This document shows, in pieces, positions 1 to 11,829 of a DNA stretch of 64,000 bases (positions are counted from its first letter, which is position 1; each line of letters starts with the position of its first letter). The stretch is taken from contig NZ_LS483429.1 in the NCBI RefSeq assembly GCF_900475885.1, forward strand, positions 1,178,001 to 1,242,000, read 5' to 3'. The notes under the pieces are model-generated. The model was given only the letters and a program-made list of their open reading frames with translations, was not told the origin of the DNA and searched no databases. Position numbers and translations under genes: made by a program. Origin of the DNA: Haemophilus aegyptius (lineage in GTDB: Bacteria; Pseudomonadota; Gammaproteobacteria; Enterobacterales; Pasteurellaceae).

Positions 1-1010
1 AAAATACGACAGGTTCAGCAGTAGAAATTCAGTCATCTCTTTCAACTTTCAAACACGCAGGTGCAGATTTTACTTCTATTGAAGTTTCATCACACGGTTT
101 GGCGCAGCATCGTGTAGAAGCCTTGCATTTTAAAGCAGCAATTTTCACGAATTTAACCCGTGATCATCTAGATTATCATCAATCTATGGAAAATTATGCT
201 GCGGCGAAGAAACGCTTGTTCACTGAATTAGATACCCAAATTAAAGTGATTAATGCTGATGATGAAATTGGATACCAATGGCTAACTGAACTACCTGATG
301 CTATTGCCGTAAGTATGAATGCGGATTTTAAAGTAGGTTCACACCAATGGATGAAAGCAATAAATATCCATTATCATTTTAAAGGTGCAGATATTACTTT
401 TGAATCTAGCTGGGGTAATGGTGTTTTGCATAGCCCATTAATTGGTGCTTTTAATGTAAGTAATTTATTATTAGTAATGAGCACGTTGTTATCGTTTGGT
501 TACCCATTGGAAAATTTACTCGCTACGGCGAAATCTTTAAAAGGAGTATGTGGAAGAATGGAAATGATTCAATATCCAAATAAACCAATCGTTATTGTAG
601 ATTATGCGCATACACCAGATGCGCTGGAAAAAGCGTTGATTGCTGCCCGTGAACATTGCCAAGGCGAATTATGGTGCATTTTTGGTTGTGGCGGAGACCG
701 TGATAGAGGCAAACGTCCGTTAATGGCTCAGGTTGCAGAGCAGTTTGCTGAAAAGATTATTGTGACAAAAGATAATCCACGAACAGAATCACAAAGCCAA
801 ATTGAAACAGATATTGTCGCTGGCTTTAAAAATATGGAAAAAGTGGGGATTATTCCTGATCGCGCACAGGCGATCCAGTTTGCGATTGAAAGTGCGGTAG
901 AAAATGACGTGATTTTAATTGCTGGAAAGGGTCACGAGCATTATCAAATTATTGGTTCGGAAGTTGTGCATTTTTCCGACCAAGAAATTGCACTTGATTT
1001 CTTAAAATAA
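1..1010 (+). CDS. murE: UDP-MurNAc-tripeptide synthetase MurE (5' end outside window)
   Basis: MurE adds meso-diaminopimelate to UDP-MurNAc-L-Ala-D-Glu in the cytoplasm. The frame is open from base 3, so the N-terminal part, about 150 residues including the ATP P-loop, lies before the window; about 335 residues remain. Visible landmarks are the EVSSHGL and [10 protein letters not shown] stretches of the Mur ligase central domain, [11 protein letters not shown] at the start of the C-terminal domain, and DNPR (about base 774), the tetrad that marks meso-DAP-specific MurE. It is followed 13 bases later by murF, as in the usual dcw cluster. Confidence 0.97.
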   Translation, partial: NTTGSAVEIQSSLSTFKHAGADFTSIEVSSHGLAQHRVEALHFKAAIFTNLTRDHLDYHQSMENYAAAKKRLFTELDTQIKVINADDEIGYQWLTELPDAIAVSMNADFKVGSHQWMKAINIHYHFKGADITFESSWGNGVLHSPLIGAFNVSNLLLVMSTLLSFGYPLENLLATAKSLKGVCGRMEMIQYPNKPIVIVDYAHTPDALEKALIAAREHCQGELWCIFGCGGDRDRGKRPLMAQVAEQFAEKIIVTKDNPRTESQSQIETDIVAGFKNMEKVGIIPDRAQAIQFAIESAVENDVILIAGKGHEHYQIIGSEVVHFSDQEIALDFLK

Positions 1011-1023
1011 TAATCACTCAATT

Positions 1024-2397
1024 ATGATTAAACTCTCTACTGTACAACTTGCACAGATTCTTCAAGCTAAATTAATTGGCGATGAAAATGTGCAAGTTGA
1101 AGAAATTAATACGGATACTCGAAAAAGCGTATCAAATAGCTTATTTTTTGCTTTAAAAGGCGAAAAATTTGATGCTCACCAATATCTTGATCAAGCGGTG
1201 TCACAGGGTGCGCTTGCGCTTGTTGTTCAGCAAGAAAACTCGTCTATTTTAGTTCCTCAACTTGTGGTTAAGGATACCCGTATTGCCTTGGGTGAACTTG
1301 CAAAATGGTTACGTGAGAAAATTAATCCACGTACTGTGGCGATGACCGGCTCTTCTGGTAAAACCACGGTAAAAGAAATGACGGCAAGTATTTTGCAACA
1401 TACCGCAGCAGATTCAGAAGCGGTACTTTTTACCAATGGTAACTTCAATAACGATATAGGTGTGCCTTTAACTCTACTTCGCTTAACAGAAAAACATCGT
1501 TTTGCTGTGATTGAACTTGGTGCAAATCATCAAAATGAAATCAATTACACCACAAAATTAGTTCAACCTAATGCCGCATTGATTAATAATATTGCGCCCG
1601 CACATTTAGAGGGGTTTGGTTCTTTAGCGGGAGTTGTTCAAGCAAAAGGCGAGATTTATCGAGGTTTAACAAAAAATGGTGTGGCGATTATCAATGCTGA
1701 ACATAATCACTTAGATATTTGGCAAAAAGAAATTAGTAATCACGCCATTCAATATTTCAACGGTAAGGACTATTCCGTCAAAAATGTTCAAGGTAACGAA
1801 CAAGGTTCAACCTTTACGTTAGTTTCTCCGCAAGGCGAAATTGATATTAGTTTACCTTATCTTGGAGAGCATAATGTAAAAAATGCTTTAGCTGCTACCG
1901 CACTAGCGATGAATGTTGGTGCTACGCTTGCCGATGTCAAAGCTGGATTAGAACAACGTTCACAAGTGAAAGGGCGTTTACTTCCTATTCAAGTCACGCC
2001 TAATTTATTGTTATTAGATGATACTTATAACGCAAATAAAGATTCTCTCTGTGCGGCTATTGATGTCCTAAAAAGTTATGATGCTTTCCTTATTCTATGT
2101 GTCGCAGATATGAAAGAATTGGGCGAAAATTCTCTCGCTATTCATCGTGAAGTTGGACAATATGTTAATTTGGTAAATTTAGATTTAGTTTGTTCTTATG
2201 GCAATGAAAGTGCGGTTATTTCTGAGGCTGTTTTGGGTAAGCATTTTACGGATAAAACTGAAATGGTGGATTTCTTAGTTCCACTTATTGAAAACCAATT
2301 ACAACAAAATAAAAAAGTTGTGGTGCTAGGAAAAGGTTCACGCTCAATGAAAATGGAAGATGTGATCTATTCATTAAAGGATAAAATTAAATGTTAG
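1024..2397 (+). CDS. murF: UDP-MurNAc-tripeptide-D-Ala-D-Ala ligase MurF
   Basis: MurF attaches D-Ala-D-Ala to complete the UDP-MurNAc-pentapeptide. The 457-residue protein is normal length. The ATP-binding loop [11 protein letters not shown] is at about residues 108-118, [12 protein letters not shown] is in the central domain, and [11 protein letters not shown] opens the C-terminal domain, all typical of the family. Its last 7 bases overlap the mraY start, which suggests translational coupling. Assignment is firm from motifs and from position between murE and mraY. Confidence 0.98.
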
Positions 2398-3473
2398 TCT
2401 GGCTTGCTGAATATCTTGTTCGTTACGAAACCGCTTTTAATGCTATTTCTTATATTACCGTCCGCGCAATTCTTGCATTATTAACCGCACTTTTTATCTC
2501 ACTTTGGATTGGCCCTAAAGTGATCAAACGCTTGCAGATCTTAAAATTTGGCCAAGAAGTGCGAAATGATGGCCCTGAAAGTCACTTTGCAAAAAAAGGC
2601 ACACCCACTATGGGCGGTGTGATGATTTTATTCTCTATTGGCGTAAGTACGTTATTATGGGCAAATCTTGCTAATCCTTATATTTGGGTTTGTTTATTTG
2701 TTTTATTTGGATACGGTGCAATTGGTTTTGTGGATGATTTCCGTAAAATTACCCGTAAAAATACTGATGGATTGATTGCGCGTTGGAAATATTTCTGGAT
2801 GTCTGTGGTGGCATTAGTGGCAATCCTTTGGCTTTATTGGCTTGGCCACGACACTGATGCCACCCGTTTAGTGATTCCATTCTTTAAAGACATTATGCCT
2901 CAATTAGGTTTGTTCTATATTGTGTTATCTTACTTTGTGATTGTTGGCACGGGTAATGCAGTGAATTTAACCGACGGTTTAGATGGATTAGCGATTATGC
3001 CTACTGCGCTTGTTGCAGGTGCGTTTGCTTTAATTGCTTGGGCTACAGGTAACGTGAATTTCGCAGAATATTTGCACATTCCGTATATTAAATACAGTTC
3101 TGAAGTAGTGGTGTTCTGTACAGCTATTGTTGGCGCGAGTTTGGGATTCTTATGGTTTAATACTTATCCAGCTCAAGTATTTATGGGGGACGTGGGTTCT
3201 CTAGCATTAGGTGGTGCGCTGGGTGTCGTAGCAATTCTTGTTCGTCAGGAATTTTTGCTTGTGATAATGGGTGGCGTATTTGTTGTTGAAGCGCTCTCTG
3301 TTATTTTGCAAGTAGGGTCTTATAAGTTACGCAAACAACGCATTTTTAGAATGGCACCGATTCATCATCATTTTGAATTGAAAGGATGGCCAGAACCAAG
3401 AGTGATTATTCGGTTTTGGATTATTTCCTTAATGTTAGTGTTGATGGGATTAGTCACCTTGAAGTTGCGTTAA
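2391..3473 (+). CDS. mraY: Phospho-MurNAc-pentapeptide transferase MraY
   Basis: MraY transfers phospho-MurNAc-pentapeptide to undecaprenyl phosphate, making lipid I at the inner membrane. The 360-residue product has about ten hydrophobic segments, the family motif GFVDDFRK near residue 112, [10 protein letters not shown] near 190 and MAPIHHHFE near 323, all active-site signatures. ATG at 2391 lies within the murF end. A 111-base gap with a hairpin follows before murD, a small break in an otherwise tight cluster. Confidence 0.98.
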
Positions 3474-3489
3474 TAAATATAGCTAGGTT

Positions 3490-3514
3490 CGCTCTTTCAG
3501 TTTTTGAAAGAGCG
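3490..3514 (+). terminator. Perfect hairpin between mraY and murD
   Basis: CGCTCTTTCA and TGAAAGAGCG form a perfect 10-bp stem around the loop GTTTT. The 3' side continues AGCTTTTA, which is only a short T stretch. It could be a weak intrinsic terminator, an attenuator or an RNA processing site inside the dcw transcript. The gap is too short to hold a gene. Confidence 0.55.
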
Positions 3515-3584
3515 AGCTTTTACGTTATAAATTGATATTCCCATCAGCAAAATTTAAAACTTATAGTAATTAAGAAGAAATAAA

Positions 3585-4898
3585 ATGAATGCCTATCAAA
3601 ACAAAAATATTATGATCATTGGGCTTGGCAAAACAGGTCTTTCTTGTGTGGATTATCTCTTATCCCAACAGGCTAATATTCGTGTGATTGATACCCGAAA
3701 AAATCCTACTGGTATTGATAAACTTCCTCAAAATATCCCTCTTCATACTGGTAGTTTAAATCAGGAATGGTTACTTGAAAGCGATATGATTGTTATTAGC
3801 CCAGGGCTTGCGGTAAAAACACCAGAAATTCAAACCGTACTTAAAGCTGGCGTAGAAGTAATCGGTGATATTGAATTATTCTGCCGTGCGGCGACGAAGC
3901 CAATTGTGGGAATTACCGGTTCAAATGGAAAAAGTACCGTAACTACTTTAGTTTATGAAATGGCGAAAGCTGCTGGCGTGAAAGTTGGTATGGGCGGAAA
4001 TATTGGGATTCCCGCTTTGTCATTGTTGAATGAAGATTGTGAACTTTATGTATTAGAGCTTTCTAGTTTTCAGCTTGAGACAACTTATAGCTTAAAAGCT
4101 GCGGCTGCGACTATCTTGAACGTGACTGAAGATCATATGGATCGCTATATGGATTTAGAAGATTATCGCCAAGCAAAATTACGCATTTATCATAATGCTA
4201 AAGTAGGTGTGTTGAACAATGAAGATAGGCTGACTTTTGGGGAAAACGAAAATCAAGCGAAACATACCGTTTCTTTTGCGGAAAATAGTGCGGATTATTG
4301 GCTAAAAACTGAAAATGGCAAGCAATATTTAATGGTAAAAGATGAAGTGATTTTACCTTGTGAAGAAGCTACATTGGTTGGTCGCCATAATTATATGAAC
4401 ATTTTGGCAGCAACAGCATTGGCACAAGCTATAGGTATTAATTTAGATTCAATTCGTACCGCACTTCGTCATTTCAAAGGGTTAGATCATCGTTTTCAAT
4501 TAGTGCATCAAGCTAATGGCATTCGTTGGATTAATGACTCTAAAGCAACAAATGTGGGGAGTACAGTTGCTGCATTAGCTGGGCTTTATATTGAGGGTAA
4601 ATTGCATTTGTTGCTAGGCGGAGACGGAAAAGGGGCTGATTTTTCAGAATTAGCTGAATTAATTAATCAACCACACATTATTTGTTATTGTTTTGGTCGA
4701 GATGGTGCGCTGCTTGCAAAATTTTCATCACAAAGCTATTTGTTTGAAACAATGGAACAAGCGATAGCATTTTTACGCCCAACATTGCAAAGCGGAGATA
4801 TGGTATTATTGTCGCCAGCTTGTGCAAGCCTCGATCAGTTTGCCTCTTTTGAAAAGCGCGGCGAAGAATTTACGCATTTAGCTCAATGTTTAACCTAA
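3585..4898 (+). CDS. murD: UDP-MurNAc-L-Ala:D-Glu ligase MurD
   Basis: MurD adds D-glutamate to UDP-MurNAc-L-Ala. The 437-residue protein has an N-terminal nucleotide-sugar domain starting [11 protein letters not shown], the ATP loop [10 protein letters not shown] at about residues 108-117, [10 protein letters not shown] in the centre and [13 protein letters not shown] opening the C-terminal domain. ATG 3585 is preceded by AAGAAA. It stands behind the mraY-murD hairpin, so it may have its own promoter in the 111-base gap. Confidence 0.98.
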   Translation: MNAYQNKNIMIIGLGKTGLSCVDYLLSQQANIRVIDTRKNPTGIDKLPQNIPLHTGSLNQEWLLESDMIVISPGLAVKTPEIQTVLKAGVEVIGDIELFCRAATKPIVGITGSNGKSTVTTLVYEMAKAAGVKVGMGGNIGIPALSLLNEDCELYVLELSSFQLETTYSLKAAAATILNVTEDHMDRYMDLEDYRQAKLRIYHNAKVGVLNNEDRLTFGENENQAKHTVSFAENSADYWLKTENGKQYLMVKDEVILPCEEATLVGRHNYMNILAATALAQAIGINLDSIRTALRHFKGLDHRFQLVHQANGIRWINDSKATNVGSTVAALAGLYIEGKLHLLLGGDGKGADFSELAELINQPHIICYCFGRDGALLAKFSSQSYLFETMEQAIAFLRPTLQSGDMVLLSPACASLDQFASFEKRGEEFTHLAQCLT

Positions 4899-4919
4899 TT
4901 TAGTAACTCACGAAATAAG

Positions 4920-6104
4920 ATGGAATTTTTACAAAATATCAAAAAAAATTACAATGAATGGACACGCATCACACCTCAAGGTTTGTTGTATGATCGCGCA
5001 CTATTTTGGTTATTTGTTATTTTGCTTTTAATTGGTTTAGTGGCAGTAACATCTGCTTCTATTCCTTATAGCTCTCGTTTATTTAATGATCCTTTTTACT
5101 TTGCAAAACGCGACGCTATTTATGTGTTACTTTCTTTGCTCACTTGTTATATTTCATTACAAATTTCTTCTTCGCAATGGGAAAAATGGCACGCTAAAAT
5201 TTTTTTATTTTCCGTCATATTATTATTGCTTGTCCCTTTTATCGGTACATCGGTTAATGGCGCAAAACGTTGGATTTCATTGGGGATCTTAAATTTTCAA
5301 CCTGCAGAATTTGCAAAATTGGCTTTGACTTGTTTTTTAGCAAGCTATTTCACTCGTCGTTATGATGAAGTGCGGTCGCGACATCTTAGTATTTTTAAAC
5401 CGCTTATTGTTATGCTTGTATTGGGTTGTTTTCTTTTATTACAACCTGATTTAGGTAGTACAGTCGTGCTATTTATTATTATGTCTGGGATGCTTTTTAT
5501 CGTAGGGGCGAAAATTTTACAGTTTGTAGGATTGATAGCATTAGGTGGAATCTTATTCGTTTGGCTAGTATTGACCGCCTCTTATCGGTTAAAGCGATTT
5601 ATAGGTTTTTTAGAACCCTTTAAAGATCCTTATGGCACTGGTTTCCAATTAACAAACTCTCTTATGGCATTTGGGCGGGGAGAAATTACTGGTAAAGGAT
5701 TAGGTAATTCAATTCAAAAATTAGATTATTTGCCTGAAGCACATACCGATTTCATTATGGCGATTATCGGCGAAGAATTTGGATTTATCGGTATATTGAT
5801 TGTTATTCTTTTATTAGGTTTATTAATTTTTCGTGCAATGAAAATTGGACGAGAATCCTTAATGTTAGAACAACGTTTTCGAGGTTTTTTTGCATTAGGT
5901 ATTGGTTTTTGGATTTTCTTTCAAGGCTTTGTGAATTTAGGTATGGCTCTTGGAATGCTACCAACTAAAGGTTTAACCTTTCCACTCGTGAGTTATGGTG
6001 GTTCGAGTATTATCATTATGTCCGCCACTATTGGTATTTTATTGCGAATTGATCACGAAAATCGCTTATTTCGTATAGGTCAAGCACGCTTGCGTGATGA
6101 TTAG
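4920..6104 (+). CDS. ftsW: Division SEDS glycosyltransferase FtsW
   Basis: FtsW is the septal peptidoglycan polymerase of the SEDS family and works with FtsI. The 394-residue protein has about ten membrane segments. [22 protein letters not shown] near residue 115 and [18 protein letters not shown] near residue 272 are family hallmarks, as is the [13 protein letters not shown] segment near the end. It lies 21 bases after murD and 11 before murG. Confidence 0.98.
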   Translation: MEFLQNIKKNYNEWTRITPQGLLYDRALFWLFVILLLIGLVAVTSASIPYSSRLFNDPFYFAKRDAIYVLLSLLTCYISLQISSSQWEKWHAKIFLFSVILLLLVPFIGTSVNGAKRWISLGILNFQPAEFAKLALTCFLASYFTRRYDEVRSRHLSIFKPLIVMLVLGCFLLLQPDLGSTVVLFIIMSGMLFIVGAKILQFVGLIALGGILFVWLVLTASYRLKRFIGFLEPFKDPYGTGFQLTNSLMAFGRGEITGKGLGNSIQKLDYLPEAHTDFIMAIIGEEFGFIGILIVILLLGLLIFRAMKIGRESLMLEQRFRGFFALGIGFWIFFQGFVNLGMALGMLPTKGLTFPLVSYGGSSIIIMSATIGILLRIDHENRLFRIGQARLRDD

Positions 6105-6115
6105 AGATAGAAAAG

Positions 6116-7171
6116 ATGAAAAATAAAAAATTATTAGTGATGGCGGGTGGCACTGGCGGTCATGTTTTTCCTGCCATTGCAGTTGCTCAAACTTTACAAA
6201 AACAAGAATGGGATATTTGCTGGTTAGGTACGAAAGATAGAATGGAGGCTCAACTTGTACCAAAATATGGTATTCCTATTCGATTTATTCAAATTTCTGG
6301 CTTGCGTGGTAAAGGTATAAAAGCTTTGTTAAATGCGCCTTTTGCCGTTTTTCGTGCGGTGTTGCAGGCAAAAAAAATTATTCAAGAAGAAAAGCCTGAC
6401 GCTGTACTTGGTATGGGAGGCTATGTTTCTGGCCCCGCTGGCGTTGCGGCAAAACTTTGTGGTGTGCCAATCATTTTACATGAACAAAATGCGATAGCGG
6501 GTTTAACGAATAAGTTATTAGGTAAAATTGCAACCTGTGTATTACAGGCATTTCCAACTGCTTTTCCTCATGCTGAAGTAGTAGGAAACCCAGTTCGAGA
6601 AGATTTATTTGAGATGCCAGATCCTGATATTCGTTTCTCGGATCGTGAGGAAAAATTACGTGTCTTAGTGGTTGGTGGTAGTCAAGGAGCGAGAGTGCTT
6701 AATCATACTTTACCTAAAGTAGTCGCCCAGCTTGCAGATAAATTAGAGCTTCGTCATCAAGTAGGTAAAGGTGCGGTAGAAGAAGTCAGCCAACTTTATG
6801 GCGAGAATTTAGAACAAGTTAAAATAACAGAATTTATTGATAATATGGCAGAGGCTTATGCTTGGGCTGATGTGGTGATTTGCCGTTCTGGCGCATTAAC
6901 CGTATGTGAAATTGCAGCAGTGGGAGCCGCAGCAATTTTTGTACCCTTCCAACATAAAGATCGCCAACAATATTTAAATGCGAAATATTTATCAGATGTT
7001 GGTGCGGCGAAAATTATAGAACAGGCAGATTTAACGCCTGAAATTCTAGTGAATTATTTAAAAAATTTTACTCGTGAAAATTTATTACAGATGGCATTGA
7101 AAGCGAAAACAATGTCGATGCCTAATGCTGCACAACGTGTAGCTGAAGTAATTAAACAATATTCAAGCTAG
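6116..7171 (+). CDS. murG: UDP-GlcNAc:lipid I transferase MurG
   Basis: MurG converts lipid I to lipid II on the cytoplasmic face of the membrane. The 351-residue protein begins with the glycine-rich motif [10 protein letters not shown] (residues 9-18). [14 protein letters not shown] near 100, [12 protein letters not shown] near 125 and the C-terminal donor-site region [11 protein letters not shown] near 260 are also present. It starts 11 bases after ftsW. The 96-base gap that follows holds an uptake signal but no gene. Confidence 0.98.
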   Translation: MKNKKLLVMAGGTGGHVFPAIAVAQTLQKQEWDICWLGTKDRMEAQLVPKYGIPIRFIQISGLRGKGIKALLNAPFAVFRAVLQAKKIIQEEKPDAVLGMGGYVSGPAGVAAKLCGVPIILHEQNAIAGLTNKLLGKIATCVLQAFPTAFPHAEVVGNPVREDLFEMPDPDIRFSDREEKLRVLVVGGSQGARVLNHTLPKVVAQLADKLELRHQVGKGAVEEVSQLYGENLEQVKITEFIDNMAEAYAWADVVICRSGALTVCEIAAVGAAAIFVPFQHKDRQQYLNAKYLSDVGAAKIIEQADLTPEILVNYLKNFTRENLLQMALKAKTMSMPNAAQRVAEVIKQYSS

Positions 7172-7267
7172 GGCTTGCTGTGTTCTAATGATTAGAAATA
7201 AAAAACGTTGCGAATTTTAACCGCACTTTTAGTTGAGTTTTGTCATTTGGGAGAAAAGGAAAAATAA

Positions 7268-8695
7268 ATGAAGCATTCCCACGAAGAAATTAGAAAAATT
7301 ATCCCTGAAATGCGCCGTGTACAGCAAATTCATTTCATTGGCATTGGTGGCGCAGGAATGAGCGGCATTGCAGAAATTTTATTAAATGAAGGTTATCAAA
7401 TTTCAGGTTCAGATATTGCCGATGGTGTAGTCACTCAACGTTTAGCTCAAGCTGGGGCAAAAATCTACATTGGTCACGCAGAAGAACATATTGAAGGCGC
7501 AAGTGTTGTTGTTGTGTCTAGTGCGATAAAAGATGATAACCCTGAATTAGTTGCATCGAAACAAAAACGCATTCCAGTGATTCAACGCGCACAAATGTTG
7601 GCGGAGATTATGCGTTTTCGTCATGGTATTGCTGTTGCAGGAACGCACGGAAAAACAACAACAACAGCTATGATTTCAATGATTTATACGCAAGCTAAAC
7701 TTGATCCGACTTTTGTCAATGGCGGTTTAGTGAAATCGGCGGGTAAGAATGCACATTTAGGGGCAAGTCGTTATTTAATTGCCGAAGCGGATGAAAGTGA
7801 TGCGTCATTTTTGCATTTACAACCAATGGTATCTGTTGTAACTAATATGGAACCAGACCATATGGATACTTACGAAGGCGATTTCGAAAAAATGAAAGCC
7901 ACCTATGTGAAGTTCCTACACAATTTACCATTTTATGGTTTAGCTGTGATGTGCGCTGATGATCCTGTTTTAATGGAACTTATTCCCAAAGTTGGTCGCC
8001 AAGTGATTACATACGGTTTCAGTGAACAGGCAGATTATCGTATTGAAGATTATGAACAAACGGGTTTTCAAGGTCACTACACTGTGATTTGCCCAGATAA
8101 TGAACGTATTAATGTATTGCTCAATGTTCCTGGAAAACATAATGCGTTAAATGCAACGGCAGCGTTAGCTGTCGCAAAAGAAGAGGGGATTGCTAACGAG
8201 GCAATTTTAGAAGCCCTTGCCGATTTCCAAGGTGCATGTCGTCGTTTTGATCAGCTAGGCGAATTTATTCGTCCAAATGGTAAGGTGCGTTTAGTTGATG
8301 ATTATGGTCATCATCCAACAGAAGTCAGTGTAACGATTAAAGCCGCGCGAGAAGGCTGGGGAGATAAACGAATTGTGATGATTTTCCAACCGCATCGTTA
8401 TTCTCGTACTCGTGATTTATTTGATGATTTTGTACAAGTGCTTTCGCAAGTGGACGCATTAATTATGCTTGATGTGTACGCAGCGGGAGAAGCACCAATT
8501 GTTGGAGCTGATAGTAAATCACTTTGTCGTTCAATTAGAAATTTAGGAAAAATCGATCCAATCTTGGTTTCTGACACATCACAATTAGGCGATGTTCTTG
8601 ATCAAATTATTCAAGATGGCGATTTAATTTTGGCACAAGGTGCGGGCAGTGTAAGTAAAATTTCTCGTGGCTTGGCTGAATCTTGGAAGAATTAA
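7268..8695 (+). CDS. murC: UDP-MurNAc:L-alanine ligase MurC
   Basis: MurC adds the first amino acid, L-alanine, to UDP-MurNAc. The 475-residue protein has [14 protein letters not shown] near residue 26, the ATP loop [10 protein letters not shown] near 124, EADESDASF in the central domain and [11 protein letters not shown] at the start of the C-terminal domain. ATG 7268 follows a strong GGAGAAAAGGA Shine-Dalgarno region. Order murG-murC-ddlB matches the gammaproteobacterial dcw cluster. Confidence 0.98.
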   Translation: MKHSHEEIRKIIPEMRRVQQIHFIGIGGAGMSGIAEILLNEGYQISGSDIADGVVTQRLAQAGAKIYIGHAEEHIEGASVVVVSSAIKDDNPELVASKQKRIPVIQRAQMLAEIMRFRHGIAVAGTHGKTTTTAMISMIYTQAKLDPTFVNGGLVKSAGKNAHLGASRYLIAEADESDASFLHLQPMVSVVTNMEPDHMDTYEGDFEKMKATYVKFLHNLPFYGLAVMCADDPVLMELIPKVGRQVITYGFSEQADYRIEDYEQTGFQGHYTVICPDNERINVLLNVPGKHNALNATAALAVAKEEGIANEAILEALADFQGACRRFDQLGEFIRPNGKVRLVDDYGHHPTEVSVTIKAAREGWGDKRIVMIFQPHRYSRTRDLFDDFVQVLSQVDALIMLDVYAAGEAPIVGADSKSLCRSIRNLGKIDPILVSDTSQLGDVLDQIIQDGDLILAQGAGSVSKISRGLAESWKN

Positions 8696-8765
8696 TGCCA
8701 GATGGATTGATTGAAAATCTTAGCATTAGAAAAATATCATCATAAGAAGAAAAACAGGATAAAAA

Positions 8766-9686
8766 ATGAACTTAAAACAAGAAAAAATTGCTGTGTTATT
8801 GGGCGGTATATCTGCTGAACGTGAAGTTTCTCTCAATTCAGGTAACGCAGTATTAGAGGCTTTATTAAACCAAGGTTATGATGCTCATCCTATTGATCCT
8901 AAAGAATATAATGTTGCTAACCTTAAAAAGGATGGTTTTCATCGAGTGTTTAATATTTTGCACGGTCGTGGTGGAGAAGATGGCACAATGCAAGGTTTAT
9001 TAGAGCAAATTGGTTTACCTTACACTGGTTGTGGCGTGATGGCTTCAGCATTGACCATGGATAAAATGCGTACAAAAATGTTGTGGAAAGCCTTTGGTTT
9101 ACCTGTTGCTGATATGGAAGTGGTTACCCGAGAAACTTTTTCTGAATTAGATCCTCAGTCTGTTGTGGCAAAATTAGGCTTACCACTAATGGTAAAACCC
9201 TCTTTAGAAGGATCTAGCGTTGGCTTAACGAAAGTAAAAGCGGTAGAAGAGTTAAAAAGTGCGGTGGAATATGCGCTTAAATTTGATAATACCATCCTAA
9301 TTGAAGAATGGCTGGATGGCGATGAATTGACCGTACCTGTGCTTGATAATCAAGTATTACCCGCAATTCGTATTGTTCCAGAGGGCGAATTTTATGATTA
9401 TGAAGCGAAGTATATTTCTGATAATACGCAATATTTCTGCCCAGCCGGTTTAACGCCTGAACGCGAGCAAGCGTTAGCTATATTAGTAAAACGTGCTTAT
9501 GATGCAGTGGGATGTCGAGGTTGGAGTCGTATTGATGTAATGTGTGATGCAAAAGGTAATTTCCGTTTGGTTGAGGTTAATACTAATCCTGGAATGACGA
9601 GCCATAGTTTATTCCCAAAATCTGCAGCGACAGTAGGTATTTCTTTTGAGCAACTCGTCGTGAAAATTTTGGAGTTGAGCCTGTAA
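8766..9686 (+). CDS. ddlB: D-alanine--D-alanine ligase DdlB
   Basis: DdlB is an ATP-grasp enzyme that joins two D-alanines for MurF. The 306-residue protein has [16 protein letters not shown] at the N-terminus, [15 protein letters not shown] near 91, [11 protein letters not shown] near 143 and the metal/ATP region [15 protein letters not shown] near 265. Its last base overlaps the ftsQ start (TAATG), indicating coupled translation. A 70-base gap separates it from murC. Confidence 0.97.
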   Translation: MNLKQEKIAVLLGGISAEREVSLNSGNAVLEALLNQGYDAHPIDPKEYNVANLKKDGFHRVFNILHGRGGEDGTMQGLLEQIGLPYTGCGVMASALTMDKMRTKMLWKAFGLPVADMEVVTRETFSELDPQSVVAKLGLPLMVKPSLEGSSVGLTKVKAVEELKSAVEYALKFDNTILIEEWLDGDELTVPVLDNQVLPAIRIVPEGEFYDYEAKYISDNTQYFCPAGLTPEREQALAILVKRAYDAVGCRGWSRIDVMCDAKGNFRLVEVNTNPGMTSHSLFPKSAATVGISFEQLVVKILELSL

Positions 9687-10450
9687 TGAACATTCTGAAA
9701 AGAAAAACGCCACAGAATATTCGTTTTGGAGAACAAAAGCCTAAATATTATTTTCATATTCGGGCTTTCGCGGTATTGCTTGGTGTCTTTTTTTTACTTG
9801 GTGTTTATTTTAATTGGCAAAGCATTTTAGAAAAAATGGATGATAAGCCGATTAGTGCATTTGCACTTGTTGGACAAAATACCTTTACGACTGATGATGA
9901 TATTAAAGAAAGCCTATTAAAAATGGGCGAATTAAAAGGATTTTGGGGGCAAGATGTGGCACCGATTCAAGAGCAAATTGAGGCTTTACCTTGGGTTAAA
10001 GGTGCAATAGTAAGAAAAATGTGGCCAAATCGTTTAAGTATTTGGGTATCAGAATATCAACCCGTTGCGTTTTGGAATCAAAATCAATTTGTTACCCTTG
10101 ATGGTATAGTTTTTCAGCTTCCCTCTGTACGTTTAACTGCAAAAAATTTGCCCTATTTGGGCGGGCCCGATTATCAGAGTTTGAAAGTAATTGAGACGTG
10201 GAACCAAATTTATATTAATTTAAAATCAAATAATATAATGGCAAAGGGAATTAATATTGATGATCGCGGTGCGTGGCAGGTCCAGCTTGATAATGATATT
10301 GTGCTAAAATTAGGTCGTGGCGATTGGAAATCAAAACTTGAGCGATTTGTCACAATTTATCCGCAAATTGATGTGCCAGAAAACAAAAAAATAGATTATA
10401 TAGATTTAAGATATACGGCAGGTGCTGCTGTAGGTATGATTGATAGATAA
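9686..10450 (+). CDS. ftsQ: Cell division protein FtsQ
   Basis: FtsQ is a bitopic inner-membrane divisome protein that joins FtsB/FtsL with the earlier-acting proteins. The 254-residue product has a basic cytoplasmic tail, one hydrophobic segment at about residues 27-45, then a periplasmic POTRA domain (ISAFALVGQNTFTTDDDI) and a beta domain containing LPWVKGAIVRKMWPN, which is well conserved in FtsQ. It starts on the last base of ddlB and is followed by ftsA 18 bases later. Confidence 0.96.
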   Translation: MNILKRKTPQNIRFGEQKPKYYFHIRAFAVLLGVFFLLGVYFNWQSILEKMDDKPISAFALVGQNTFTTDDDIKESLLKMGELKGFWGQDVAPIQEQIEALPWVKGAIVRKMWPNRLSIWVSEYQPVAFWNQNQFVTLDGIVFQLPSVRLTAKNLPYLGGPDYQSLKVIETWNQIYINLKSNNIMAKGINIDDRGAWQVQLDNDIVLKLGRGDWKSKLERFVTIYPQIDVPENKKIDYIDLRYTAGAAVGMIDR

Positions 10451-10468
10451 AAATAACTGGGTGCGAAA

Positions 10469-11746
10469 ATGGTTAAAGGTGTGGAAACAAAAACAATAGT
10501 AGGTTTAGAGGTTGGCACGTCAAAAGTGGTCGCTGTAGTTGGCGAAGTATTTCCTGATGGTGTAGTGAATGTGCTTGGTGTAGGCAGTTGTCCTTCAAAA
10601 GGGATTGATCGTGGCAGCATCACTGATCTTGATGCCGTGGTGGGTTCGATTCAACGTGCTATTGAAGCGGCAGAATCTATGGCTGATTGTCAGATTATGA
10701 GTGTGACTTTAGCTATTACTGGAGAGCATATTCAAAGCCTCAATGAAAGTGGTTTTGTGCCGATAGCAGAAAGTGAAGTAACACAAGAGGAAATCGATTC
10801 CGCACTTCATACAGCAAGCTCAATAAAATTGCCAGAAGGCTTATCTTTATTGCATGTTATTCCACAAGAATACGCTGTTGATCGTCAGATGAACATTAAA
10901 AATCCATTGGGATTACAAGGCGTGCGTTTAAAAGCACAAGTACATTTGATCGCTTGTCATCAAGATTGGCAAAATAACTTAAAAAAAGCCATTGAACGTT
11001 GTGGATTGCAAGTGGATAAAGTGGTTTTCTCTGGTTTTGCAGCAACACATTCTGTGCTAACTGAGGATGAAAAAGATCTCGGCGTGTGTTTAATTGATTT
11101 TGGTGCTGGCACAATGAACGTGATGGTTTATACGAATGGCGCATTACGTTTTAGCAAGGTAATTCCTTACGCAGGAAATATTGTGACAAATGATATTGCG
11201 CACGCTTGTACAATTTCGCGAGCAGAAGCAGAACGGATCAAAGTGAACTATGCTAGTGCATTTTACCCAGCTCGTTTGCACGGAGATAAAAAAATTGAAG
11301 TGGCAAGTATTGGCGGTCGTGCGCCTCGTTCATTAACAAAAAGTGATTTATCTTTAATTACATCAGCTCGTTATACGGAGCTTTTAGGCGTGGTAAAAGA
11401 TGAATTAGATAAGTTAAAAGCTGAATTAGAAGCAAAACATATTAAATTTGAATTAATTGCAGGTGTGGTAATAACTGGTGGTGGAGCGCAGATTGAAGAT
11501 CTTAAAGAATGCGCTTCAAATGTTTTCCATTGTCAGGTGCGTATTGCGAGTCCATTAAATATTACTGGTTTGACTGATTACGTGAATCGTCCACAATATT
11601 CAACGGTGGTGGGATTATTGCAATATAATCACAGTAATAGTGATGATGATTTAATTTCAGGAAGTGATGATTCTGAAGGAACTTTCTTTGAATCTATTTG
11701 GCAAGGAGTAAAAAAAATTGTCAATAAAGTGCGGTCAGAATTTTGA
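10469..11746 (+). CDS. ftsA: Cell division actin-like ATPase FtsA
   Basis: FtsA is an actin-fold protein that tethers FtsZ to the membrane and signals to the divisome. The 425-residue product starts its ATPase core with [18 protein letters not shown], has the phosphate-2 region [14 protein letters not shown] near residue 208 and [14 protein letters not shown] near 331. It ends in the amphipathic helix [19 protein letters not shown], the membrane-targeting sequence. An uptake signal overlaps the last codons. Confidence 0.98.
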   Translation: MVKGVETKTIVGLEVGTSKVVAVVGEVFPDGVVNVLGVGSCPSKGIDRGSITDLDAVVGSIQRAIEAAESMADCQIMSVTLAITGEHIQSLNESGFVPIAESEVTQEEIDSALHTASSIKLPEGLSLLHVIPQEYAVDRQMNIKNPLGLQGVRLKAQVHLIACHQDWQNNLKKAIERCGLQVDKVVFSGFAATHSVLTEDEKDLGVCLIDFGAGTMNVMVYTNGALRFSKVIPYAGNIVTNDIAHACTISRAEAERIKVNYASAFYPARLHGDKKIEVASIGGRAPRSLTKSDLSLITSARYTELLGVVKDELDKLKAELEAKHIKFELIAGVVITGGGAQIEDLKECASNVFHCQVRIASPLNITGLTDYVNRPQYSTVVGLLQYNHSNSDDDLISGSDDSEGTFFESIWQGVKKIVNKVRSEF

Positions 11747-11829
11747 TTATTTTAATTTTTCATCTACAATAAAGGGAATTTATATTTTATATATTTAGTC
11801 AGCTTATCTGGCAGTAACGGAGAACATCA